A stretch of 64,000 nt of DNA, taken from NCBI RefSeq assembly GCF_000158815.1, contig NZ_GG657738.1, positions 4,101,496-4,165,495 of the forward strand, in the 5' to 3' direction. Below, in pieces: positions 33,215 to 40,958 of this stretch (position 1 is the stretch's first letter; each line of letters begins with the position of its first letter). The stretch is from Micromonospora sp. ATCC 39149. Its GTDB lineage: Bacteria; Actinomycetota; Actinomycetes; Mycobacteriales; Micromonosporaceae. The notes under the pieces were generated by a model, which saw nothing but the letters and a program-made list of their open reading frames with translations, made no database searches and was not told the DNA's origin. Both the position numbers and the translations under genes were made by a program.

Positions 33215-34154
33215 CTGGCGTTTCCCCGATGTCGCAATGCCAGTACATGTAGAAAATCATCGCCCGAGTCAGGCCCTTGTTTCGCGATAGCACCCCGTCT
33301 CTCTTGAAGAGAAAGTCAACTAAGTAATTGAATAGTCTGTCGAAAGTTTGATAGTCTTTGCGACTTGCGATTATCTTAAACTGAAACTCTTCGACCGCGC
33401 CTTCGTATAGGCGTAGTATATCGGCATTGGCTGGGTCGGCTAGGAAGCGCCCAATCCGGTGCGTTTCGGACAGAAATCGCCTTTTGAGCTGCTGAGCAAA
33501 CTCCGGCGTCATGCCGTTAGCTCGGTTCTTTTCGTCGTACGTCACACGGTCTACCACCGGAGCGTCATCGAGGGATGGGGACGCGTGAATCCCCTCCGCG
33601 ATCCCCAAGATAACTTCCGCTAGTTCATAACTCGAAACTAGGAGGGGGCCGTCAATGGGATCAATGCGGGCCCGACGGACGATGTCCGGATAGGTATGCA
33701 GCATGTCATCTAGGTACTCAACTCCGGCAAGGAATATGCGGCTCTCGTTAAGACCTGTTTCCTCGGCCAGGCGGTCCTTGATGCGAGAATTGATTACGCC
33801 ACCCAAGCGTCTGTTGCTAAACAAGATATAGTTGTGAAGCTCGTCGGCAACTACCAACTTGCGAATTCGCGGAATCTCCTCCGAAAGTACCGAGCTTTTG
33901 GCGGTGCCACTGAACTCGCTGTCACTAAAGTGAGCGTTGCTGGCGTTTGTGTGCTTCGCCTGGCCGATGGTAATTTGAGTCCAAGGCTGGGCCGTACTTG
34001 GGAAGCTAGCAGCGGTGCCATCGAAGCGTGCGTCTCGTCCGCCATCCGGTCCGGCGGCGAAGGACTGGACTCCCTCGCCGAAGAGCATCCGCATGCACTG
34101 CACCACCAGTCGTTCGAACTGGCTGTCGTCCAGGTCTTCATACGGGTACCCCAT
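33198..34154 (-). CDS. ABC-3C effector-like protein with a restriction-endonuclease-like N-terminus
   Basis: This 318-residue protein starts MGYPYEDLDDSQFERLVVQCMRMLFGEGVQSF. Residues about 1-70 carry a PD-(D/E)xK nuclease pattern: Glu14 in FERLV, Asp41 in GGRDARFDG and Gln65-x-Lys67 in IGQAKH, as in Mrr-type endonucleases. Residues about 170-318 form a helical domain that probably docks onto the middle component and the ATPase. It is first in a three-gene operon. It should cut DNA when the ATPase signals infection. A TTA leucine codon (33321-33323) is present, rare in such a GC-rich host. The start has only AAGG close before it. Confidence 0.75.
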   Translation of the reverse strand: MGYPYEDLDDSQFERLVVQCMRMLFGEGVQSFAAGPDGGRDARFDGTAASFPSTAQPWTQITIGQAKHTNASNAHFSDSEFSGTAKSSVLSEEIPRIRKLVVADELHNYILFSNRRLGGVINSRIKDRLAEETGLNESRIFLAGVEYLDDMLHTYPDIVRRARIDPIDGPLLVSSYELAEVILGIAEGIHASPSLDDAPVVDRVTYDEKNRANGMTPEFAQQLKRRFLSETHRIGRFLADPANADILRLYEGAVEEFQFKIIASRKDYQTFDRLFNYLVDFLFKRDGVLSRNKGLTRAMIFYMYWHCDIGETPDAQAQ

Positions 34155-34704
34155 CCTTGCAGGCTACCGACTGGATAGAGCGAGCGCGATCTCCGATTTC
34201 CGTTGGATGTCAACCTTGGAGGGTGCGGCAGAGCCGCTCAGCGGGTTCGCCGCCGCAGTGGGCGCAACTAACCCTGCACGACTGTCCAAAAGGTGACACG
34301 CCGTCCGAACAACCCTGTCGGAGCTGTTGGTGGCGCGCTTAGGAGGCTGCGAACCGGCATTAGGTAGGGCAGCAAGGTGCAGCAACCGATGCCCTGTAGC
34401 CGCCACGGCGTCGGCTATCCACCATCTGGCAGCTGAGACGGCCGACGGGCGTAGCCCGGGGCCGACGGGAGGCGACACAACGAGTAGGTCACGGTAGGCA
34501 CCGACGCCGGCCGACAGAATTCTTGATCTTTGCAAGGCAGGGGCAGCCGTTGCGCTTGCGGCCTGCCCTGCGGGCGGCCTCCGGCCGTCCTCGGGCGTCC
34601 GCAGTGCCTCGTGCAAAGTGCGTGCAATGATCATGCCTTGCAGTGCTGGCGAGGAGCCGGCCCACGCAGGTCACGGCCACGAGGGCAGGACTGCCGCTGT
34701 CGCC
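34155..34704. other. no gene; promoter side of the ABC-3C operon and inner side of attR
   Basis: I see no coding frame. The stretch must hold the operon promoter. At about 34617-34680 it resembles 14864-14920 beside attL (GTGCAATGATC and GCAGGTCAC in the same order), which suggests a shared arm-site sequence or a rearranged att region. Confidence 0.45.
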
Positions 34705-34760
34705 TTCCTAAACCGTGTGTCGCAGGTTCGAATCCTGCCGGGGGCACCTCGAAGATCAGC
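34705..34760. other. attR of the AICE
   Basis: This is the right copy of the 56-bp att core, containing the 3' part of tRNA-Arg without its 5' half, so it is not a tRNA gene. Chromosomal sequence follows. Confidence 0.93.
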
Positions 34761-34847
34761 CAAAACGCCACCTAAGCAGCGGATACGTTCCCGCATCGAT
34801 CGGCAACCTAGCGGCAGTCGTGAGCCAGTTAGCCCAATCTAGGGTTC

Positions 34848-35069
34848 GTGAGGCCAGAAGGCAGATTGCACGCGGAGATTGTCACCGCACTCGACGTTCA
34901 CCTCGCGGAGATGCACCGGCTGCGGCGGCGGCTCACCGATGCCCGCGCCGTCGAGCCGGGCGAGCGCTTGGAGGTCGTTCTGGAGATCGCTGCCAGCGCG
35001 GAATGCTTGGCGCATGCGGTCTACGCGAATCGGCCGGAGCCCGCCGTCATCTCGACTGCCTTACGGTAG
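34848..35069 (+). CDS. small hypothetical protein
   Basis: This 73-residue frame starts at a GTG (MRPEGRLHAEIVTALDVHLAEMHRLRRRLTDARAVEPGERLEVVLEIAASAECLAHAVY). It is helical and has a codon pattern consistent with coding. The ribosome binding site is weak and the family is unknown. Its end overlaps the decayed HD gene on the other strand by 23 bases. Confidence 0.45.
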   Translation: MRPEGRLHAEIVTALDVHLAEMHRLRRRLTDARAVEPGERLEVVLEIAASAECLAHAVYANRPEPAVISTALR

Positions 35070-35690
35070 ACGTGCTCGCAGCACGGCGACCCGCCGCCGA
35101 GGGCGTCTGTCGCAGAGCACGAAGGCGCTGTTGCGCGCGGTGGACGGCGGCGCGCAGCACCGGAGCCCGCTCGGCGTGCGCGGCCGCGTGCGGCGAGTCC
35201 GGGCCGTGCCGGCGCAGCATGTCGGCCAGGCGTTGCTCGACGGTCATGGCGCGACCGTAGGGGTTGCCGTCTGGTCGGCGTAGATCAGCGCGTCGGACAC
35301 CGGTGAGTCCTCGCAGGGGAAGCAGGCGAGCTGTTCGCCGAGCCCCTGCGCTCGTGCCACATAGCGTGCCGCAGAGTGGTGAGCTACCAGGCCGACGATC
35401 CTGCTGGCCCATCCCAGAGCTTGCAGATACCGGGCGCCGTCGACCGGGTGGAAGCCGGTGTCATGCGGCGCGGCCGCGTACCCGATGTCATGCAGCCACG
35501 CCGCCGTGAGCAGGACCTCACCCTCGCTGTCCGACCCACCGTGGCGGCCACTTGTTGGGCCCGCCGCGCCACGGCGATCGTGTGCCGCCAGCGCTCCGGT
35601 AGCTCCGCCAGCGCTCGGTGGGCGGGTTCACGGGCGCAGCGGACATCGTCGGCAGGGCCAGGAGCACCGGTGATGGCGTTACGGTAGTCA
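35047..35690 (-). pseudogene. HD-domain phosphohydrolase, frameshifted
   Basis: Three frames together spell a typical actinobacterial HD protein: RWRHTIAVARRAQQVAATVG near 35560, then LLTAAWLHDIGYAAAPHDTGFHPVDGARYL with the HD metal motif at about 35470-35510 and VAHHSAARYVARAQGLGEQLACFPCEDS, then a shift near 35255 into NPYGRAMTVEQRLADMLRRHGPDSPHA. A shift also lies near 35540. Sequencing error cannot be excluded, but two shifts in a region full of decayed genes favour a pseudogene. The last part could be translated alone from an ATG at 35247 (66 residues). Confidence 0.72.
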
Positions 35691-35922
35691 GCCGGCTGCG
35701 CTGTGGGTGAAGGGTAGGTGACGAGCAGCGGTGCTCGTCACCGGCATGTCACCCCGGCCTCTCTTCCACTCAATGACGGTAGGCCTCGCGCCTGGCCACA
35801 CCGCCCACGCTGGGAAAACGTGACTACTCCGTGACTAAATGAATTCTTTCGTCGGTCGACGCCGGGCGCGAGGGGCCGTAGCCTGGCCGTTCGGGAAACT
35901 CTGGGTAACGGGAGGTAACGCG

Positions 35923-36255
35923 ATGAACGGCACAGCGGTCACCGTGGAGACCCGTCCGGACGGGACCCTGATCATCCACCCCCGCGGCCAACTCGACGCC
36001 GACCGCGCGGTCGAACTGCGGCGCACGATCGTGCACGCGGTACGCCGTGTGCGGCCACTGCGGCTGGTCGTCGACCTACGCAATCTGCACGACCTCGATG
36101 CGATCAACGTTGGCACTCTCGCCGCGGCCTGCCAGCTCGGCGACGACCACCAGGTCGCCGTCTTCCTCGACTACTGCTGCCCCACGATCGCCGAGCGCCT
36201 GACGGCGGCCGGCGTCCCCGGCTACCGCCTGCGGCATACCGCACCCGCCGCCTGA
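35923..36255 (+). CDS. STAS-domain protein, anti-sigma factor antagonist-like
   Basis: The ATG at 35923, with GGGAGG at a good distance, gives 110 residues: MNGTAVTVETRPDGTLIIHPRGQLDADRAVELRRTIVHAVR. The STAS core continues LRLVVDLRNLHDLDAINVGTLAAACQLG. The residue normally phosphorylated (Ser or Thr in DxSG) is replaced: the loop reads HDLDAINVGT, with Asn and Thr nearby, so classical SpoIIAA-type control is doubtful. No kinase partner is adjacent. Confidence 0.82.
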   Translation: MNGTAVTVETRPDGTLIIHPRGQLDADRAVELRRTIVHAVRRVRPLRLVVDLRNLHDLDAINVGTLAAACQLGDDHQVAVFLDYCCPTIAERLTAAGVPGYRLRHTAPAA

Positions 36256-36355
36256 TTTACAGCGAGACCGTACACTCCCGCACCCTGCGGCACGTCACAA
36301 CCGACCCTGATCAAGGTGATCGCACTGGTCGACGGGCCGAACGGGTGGTTCCGGC

Positions 36356-37375
36356 TTAGGCTCCCGTGTCGGTGGCCGGGATACCGAGCACGGTCGGGCC
36401 GCTGACCTGGCTCAACCGGACGGCTTGCTGCTGCTTGTCGGTCAGGTAGCGCAGGGTCAGATCGATGCCTTCGATCTCGCCGAGCCAGCCTTCGGCTTCG
36501 GCGCGGGTCCGTCGGGCGTGGAGGTCTTCTTCGAGTTCGGCGAGCCGGCCCAGCATTTCCGGGTTGATGCTGAGCATCGGGCAGCGGATACAGGCGTGTT
36601 CGTGCTGGCGGGGCGTGCCGCAGGGCCGGGCGCACGAGCCCAGTTCGACACGGCGTTTGTCGAAGTGTTCCTGGAATTCGTTCCATTCGATGTCGGTAGC
36701 GCCCCGATATTCGCCGTCTGGGCGGTGCTCGCGCCGCTGTTGGAGGTATTCCTGGTAGTGGCGTACGACATCCTCGTCGAACACGGCGACGTACCCACGC
36801 GTTGTCTGGATGTCGAGAGGTCCGAGCAGGGCAGCCCCGATGTGGATGGGTGAACCGCTGTTGACCAGCTAAGTGGCGAAGATTGTTCGGAGGTCGTGCG
36901 GGGTGAAGGCCAGGCCGCGGAAGGCCCGATGGTGCTCGGCCAGCGCCGCGCAGGGCGCAGCATGAGCGCCCTCGCGGCCGGCGTCATGATGTGCCGGCTG
37001 GTGGCGCGCTGCCGCTGGAACAGGAACGGCAGCGGCGTGCTCCAGAGCTTGTCGTGGGCGTCGAACCTGCTCACCAGCCCGATCGGCCGTCCGTCGCGGG
37101 TGTGGCGGCGCATGATCTGAGCGATGACATGGAACAACTCGGTCGACATCGGGGTGCCGCAGCGTCTCGACGATCGCCCACTGCCAGAAGGTGCTCTCCT
37201 CCATCGCGCTGACGTGGGTGACTTCGCCGGTAGCGATGTCAACCGCCCGCACCGGCCGGGCTTCGTGCCGGGCTCGCTTGCGGTCCAGCAACTGCCGCAC
37301 GCCGTGATGCGCGATCGGATACCGGTCGACCAGCTCGCTCGTGCTCAACTGCCCACGCAGCATCGCCGCGTGCAT
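36356..37375 (-). pseudogene. tyrosine recombinase (site-specific integrase), decayed
   Basis: Pieces in several frames match one family of actinobacterial integrases: STFWQWAIVETLRH, ELFHVIAQIMRRHTRDGRPIGLVSRFDAHDK, FTPHDLRTIFAT, then a stop codon at about 36870 where Glu is expected, then LVNSGSPIHIGAALLG, IQTTRGYVAVFDEDVVRHYQEYL and GSCARPCGTP with the usual Cys-rich tail. A piece of the catalytic domain between ETLRH and the MSTELFHV segment is deleted, and the N-terminus is missing. It is inactive and belongs to a mobile element older than the AICE. Confidence 0.85.
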
Positions 37376-37590
37376 CGTGGCCGGCGTGCTGGCCGGGAAG
37401 TGACCAACTCAGCAACCCCAGAAGGAGAACCCCGCCCGTACGCCCCGGCCCGCACCTACGTCTCCGACTCCGCCCCGGCCACCGAGCCGGCGGCCGCCAC
37501 CTCCGAGCCGGCGCGTGGCCAGGCGCATCCGTCGCCGCCCCGCTCTGGCCGGAGCCGGAGGAAACGAAGAAGTCCAAGCGCCGCTAGGGC

Positions 37591-38223
37591 CTAGCCTGCG
37601 GCGGGATAGTTGATCCCCGCCTCCAGCAGCGCGAACGCGCGGTCGGCCAGGTCGGAGACCTTTTCGTCGGGCTCGTCTTCGCGCCAGGCGCGGACGGCCA
37701 CCTGCAGCGCGGCGCTGGCCACCGACGCCACGAGCTTGGGCCGTGGATCGGTGACCGGGTCGACACCCATCCGCACCGCCACCCGGCGGGCCAGCTCGTC
37801 GAGCTGCTCGGTGCACATCTCCAGACTCCGGGCCATCACGGCCGGACTGTGCTGGACGAGGTCCATCACGCACGCGAACTGGGACGCGTCGGCCTCATCC
37901 TCCTCGTACGCCCGGAGAACGTCGACGACCGCGTGGCGCAGCGCGGTGACCACCGGCTCGTGGGTGGGGCGCGCCTCGAGCGCCTGGTAGACCTCCAGGA
38001 ACTGCTGCAGCTGGATCGATATCGCGACGTCTTCCTTGGAGCCGAAGTAGCGGAAGAACGTCCGCGACGACACCTCGACCGCTTCGGAGATCTCGTCGAC
38101 GGTGGTCGCCTCGAAGCCCTTAGTGCCGAAGAGATCGAAGGCGGCCTCGATGAGCGCCTTTCGGGTGCGCTGCTTCTTGCGCTCCCGGAGGCCCATGCCC
38201 TCCACGGTCGTGTTCGGTGACAT
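37591..38223 (-). CDS. TetR-family regulator of the adjacent MFS transporter
   Basis: This 210-residue protein has the TetR helix-turn-helix: RKALIEAAFDLFGTKGFEATTVDEISEAVEVSSRTFFRYFGSKEDV. The C-terminus is the all-helical ligand domain (MftR_C-like, with RAWREDEPDEKVSDLADRAFALLEAG). It is divergent from a DHA2 exporter gene; two inverted repeats lie in the gap, so it very likely represses the exporter until a drug binds. Confidence 0.93.
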   Translation of the reverse strand: MSPNTTVEGMGLRERKKQRTRKALIEAAFDLFGTKGFEATTVDEISEAVEVSSRTFFRYFGSKEDVAISIQLQQFLEVYQALEARPTHEPVVTALRHAVVDVLRAYEEDEADASQFACVMDLVQHSPAVMARSLEMCTEQLDELARRVAVRMGVDPVTDPRPKLVASVASAALQVAVRAWREDEPDEKVSDLADRAFALLEAGINYPAAG

Positions 38224-38269
38224 GCGGAAAGTGTACGGGTGGTGCCGAGCTCCGACTTTATTCCCCGCA

Positions 38270-38287
38270 TGACAGTAGTCACTGTCA
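38270..38287. promoter_or_regulatory. probable TetR operator, site 1
   Basis: TGACAG and CTGTCA form an inverted repeat around TAGTCA, between the divergent tetR and MFS genes. Confidence 0.6.
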
Positions 38288-38309
38288 GGCGTAAGTCTGT
38301 TGACGCCAT

Positions 38310-38326
38310 CTGTCGTTCACTGACAG
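38310..38326. promoter_or_regulatory. probable TetR operator, site 2
   Basis: CTGTC and GACAG form a second inverted repeat around GTTCACT, 10 bp before the MFS start codon. Confidence 0.6.
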
Positions 38327-38336
38327 ATTTTCTCGC

Positions 38337-39935
38337 ATGTCACAGGCAACCCTGACCCGGCCCGGCGGGCCGAACAACGACGTACGGCGGCCCGGCCGCC
38401 ACGGCCACGGTCACCCCTGGCTGACCCTGCTGGCCGTAGCCCTCGGCGTGATGGTCGTGGGCCTCGACGCGACGGTCGTGGCCATCGCCAACCCGGCGAT
38501 CGCGCGCGACCTCGGCGCCGACTTCGCCCAGCTCCAGTGGGTTACCAATGGATACCTGCTCGCCCTCGCGGTCTCCCTGATCGTCGCCGGCCGCCTCGCC
38601 GACCGGTTCGGCCGCAAGACCGTCTTTCTCGTGGGCGTCGCCGGCTTCGCGGTCGCCTCGATCGCGGTCGGCCTCTCCGGCTCGATCGAGATGGTGATCT
38701 TCTGGCGAGTCGTCCAGGGCTTCGCCGGCGCGCTGCTCCAGCCGGCCAGCCTCGCGATCCTCCGCAACACGTTCCCCGCCGAAAAGCTCAACATGGCGAT
38801 CGGCATCTGGGCCGGCACATCCGGCTTGGCCATCGCCAGCGGCCCGATCGTGGCCGGTCTGCTCGTGGAGAACGCGAGCTGGGAGTGGGTCTTCTTCCTC
38901 AACGGCCCGGTCGCCACGGTGGCGATCCTCCTGGGCCTGTGGGTGGTGCGGCAGTCGCGCGACCCGGAGGCCGCCGGCTCGTTCGACCTACCCGGCGTCG
39001 GGCTGCTCTCCGCAGCCCTGTTCAGTCTGGTGTGGGGCCTGATCAAGGCACAGGAGCACGGCTTCGGCGACGTCGTCCCGCTCGGCTTCTTCGCCGGCGC
39101 GGCGGTGCTCGGTGCCGCGTTCGTCGTGCGCGAGCGGACAGCCAGCCACCCCTTGATGCCGCTCGGCCTCTTCCGCAACCGCTCCTTCTCGGCCGGCAGC
39201 GTGCTGGCGATGCTGGGCTTCTTCGCGCTCTTCGGCTCGTTCTTCTTCCTCACCCTGTACCTGCAGCAGGTGCACGGCATGAGCCCGGTCGACGCGGGCG
39301 TGCGACTGCTGCCGATGACCGCCACGTTCATCGTGGCCTCGCCCGTGGCCGGCGCGCTCACCGCCCGGTACGGCCCGCGTCCGCCGCTGGTGGTCGGGAT
39401 GCTGCTGACCGCGGTCGCGCTCTTCGCGCTCTCCCGGATCGGGGTACAGGCCGACTACCTGTCGCTCTGGCCGTGGTTCATCGTGATCGGCATGGGCTTC
39501 GGCATGGTGCTGGTCAGCAGCACCGAGGCCATCGTCGGCAACGCGCCGGTGCACCTGGCCGGGCTCGCCGGCGGGATCCAGCAGACGGCGGCCCAACTCG
39601 GCGGCGTGCTCGGCACCACCTTGTTCGGCACGATCCTGGCCACCCGGGTCGGTGACGTGCTAACGGAGAAGCTGACCAGTGCGGGCGTACCGGCCGACAT
39701 GGTGCCCGGCTTCACGGCCGCCGAGGACTACGTCGCCCAAGGCGTCGCACCGGTGCCGCCGGGCGCACCCCAGCCGCTGGCCGACGCGATCACGACCGGC
39801 AGCCACCTGGCCTTCATGTCGGGCTTCCAGGCGGCGCTCACGGTGGGTGCGGTCATCGCGCTGCTGGCGGCCGCGGCGGCCCTGCTGGTGCGGCGCGGCG
39901 AGAACACCACCGCGGCGGCCCACACCGGCGCCTAG
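38337..39935 (+). CDS. MFS drug exporter, DHA2 (EmrB/QacA) type
   Basis: This 532-residue protein has 14 predicted membrane helices. Motif LDATVVAIANPAIARDLG in helix 1, WVTNGYLLALAV in helix 2, and GRLADRFGRKTVFLVG in the loop to helix 3 are DHA2 signatures. It should expel toxic compounds with protons from the cytoplasm. It is divergent from the TetR gene with two inverted repeats between, and translation begins just after operator-like site 2. Confidence 0.94.
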   Translation: MSQATLTRPGGPNNDVRRPGRHGHGHPWLTLLAVALGVMVVGLDATVVAIANPAIARDLGADFAQLQWVTNGYLLALAVSLIVAGRLADRFGRKTVFLVGVAGFAVASIAVGLSGSIEMVIFWRVVQGFAGALLQPASLAILRNTFPAEKLNMAIGIWAGTSGLAIASGPIVAGLLVENASWEWVFFLNGPVATVAILLGLWVVRQSRDPEAAGSFDLPGVGLLSAALFSLVWGLIKAQEHGFGDVVPLGFFAGAAVLGAAFVVRERTASHPLMPLGLFRNRSFSAGSVLAMLGFFALFGSFFFLTLYLQQVHGMSPVDAGVRLLPMTATFIVASPVAGALTARYGPRPPLVVGMLLTAVALFALSRIGVQADYLSLWPWFIVIGMGFGMVLVSSTEAIVGNAPVHLAGLAGGIQQTAAQLGGVLGTTLFGTILATRVGDVLTEKLTSAGVPADMVPGFTAAEDYVAQGVAPVPPGAPQPLADAITTGSHLAFMSGFQAALTVGAVIALLAAAAALLVRRGENTTAAAHTGA

Positions 39936-39989
39936 GAGCCGAGTTCAGGCTCTCCTCACATTGGGGCGCTCCGCAGGCGACGGGGCGCC

Positions 39990-40200
39990 CCGATGCGGAC
40001 CTTACGGGGTGCGAACGCCGCCGCAGAATCGGGACCAAGCCTGGCCGATGCACCGGCACCGCCGGCGGTGGGACCGGTTCCGACGCTCTCTGCTTGGTCG
40101 TCGTCGACGAGGTGCAGGGGCGGCCTGTCCTCAGTTCGGGTGTCGTCGGGTGACCACTGGCCCCAGTCAGGGGCGTCGGTCGGCTGGTCGACGGGCACCG
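39990..40200 (-). pseudogene. C-terminal remnant of an AICE SpdB-like (DUF2637) protein
   Basis: The minus-strand frame reads VPVDQPTDAPDWGQWSPDDTRTEDRPPLHLVDDDQAESV and ends AAAFAPRKVRIG. This follows the tail of the intact SpdB-like protein (VPVDQPADTGGWSEVPPGYDPTEDHRPAA ... AAAFAPRNGTPYG). The membrane part is gone. A plus-strand fragment EEQRTAYVRDILAPLRPSPELLAEL at about 40227-40336 may be another torn gene end. Confidence 0.75.
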
Positions 40201-40462
40201 CCGCCGCTGGGGCGGTCGCGCCAACGAGGAGCAGCGCACGGCCTACGTGCGAGACATCCTCGCGCCGTTGCGGCCCTCGCCTGAGTTGCTTGCTGAGCTG
40301 ACCACGATCGTGTCCGATCGCCGGTTGGGTGACTGACCGAGTGACGATCGGTGCGGACGCCAGTGGACAAGCACGGATGATGGCGGACCGTGCCGCCAGG
40401 CCAAGGGCCAGGGAACAGCAGCTCACGTGGCCGTGCTGGCTGCCTGGGGGGGGGCCAAGTGG

Positions 40463-40723
40463 TCAAGATAGTTCTGTTCCGCCTTCGGGTTTCGAGTTCT
40501 CCTCTGACGCCCAGTAGAGAACGTCGCGCCAGTCCTCACGTGCGACTTGGCTGTAATGACGGACGAGCCGCCAGTCGCCCTTGGCTAGATCCAGGATGGC
40601 GTGCAGTACCTGTTCGTACGGCGGCGTCAATGGCAGCTCCTCTCGCGAGGGCAGAAGATGACGGGCAGACGCCGCATACTCTCGAGAGCTGGCGGTAAGG
40701 CGCTGTTCGATGGAGTCGGGCAT
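40463..40723 (-). CDS. hypothetical protein
   Basis: The ATG at 40723 (MPDSIEQRLTASSREYAASARHLLPSREELPLTPPYEQVLHAILDLAKGDWRLVRHYSQ) gives 86 helical residues rich in charged side chains, with WRDVLYWASEENS near the end. The coding pattern is good, but I know no family with a function for it. Confidence 0.6.
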   Translation of the reverse strand: MPDSIEQRLTASSREYAASARHLLPSREELPLTPPYEQVLHAILDLAKGDWRLVRHYSQVAREDWRDVLYWASEENSKPEGGTELS

Positions 40724-40958
40724 GGTGCTCACGTCACAGATGCTGCCAGGCTCCAAGCGCCGTACATAGATGCCGATGCCCGGCCGAACCGGAAAACCGA
40801 ACAGCGCACAGAGCCTCACGCAGGCGACCTACACCACGCCACGGGACGTGACCTACTGACGACGGTCGCCGCGACCAAGGACGTGGGAAACACCCTCGCA
40901 TGCGCGGGGAGCAGGCATTGGTCCCCACTCGCGTACGGATCGTTGCCGTTCCATGACC

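Larger units (their letters stand above)
14705..34760. mobile_element. integrated AICE (actinomycete integrative and conjugative element)
   Basis: Its limits are a perfect 56-bp direct repeat, at 14705-14760 (3' part of tRNA-Arg) and 34705-34760. The repeats are exactly 20,000 bp apart. The contents define an AICE of the pSAM2 type: integrase next to attL, Xis, RepSA-like initiator, SpdB-like protein, TraB/FtsK translocase, Pra-like activator and a KorSA-like GntR repressor. The other arm holds accessory genes, about 4 kb of nested insertion sequences (27177-31147) and an ABC-3C-like operon. All backbone genes look intact, so excision and transfer may still work, although the IS load adds about 4 kb. 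Confidence 0.93.

Noticed and set aside
34705..34760. Apparent second tRNA-Arg
   Set aside because: Only the 3' part of the tRNA is present; the D-arm and 5' acceptor are missing, so it is attR, not a gene.
37406..37590. Possible small gene starting at a GTG (TNSATPEGEPRPYAPA)
   Set aside because: Low-complexity product with no family; it lies between a dead integrase and the tetR gene and may be a torn gene end.
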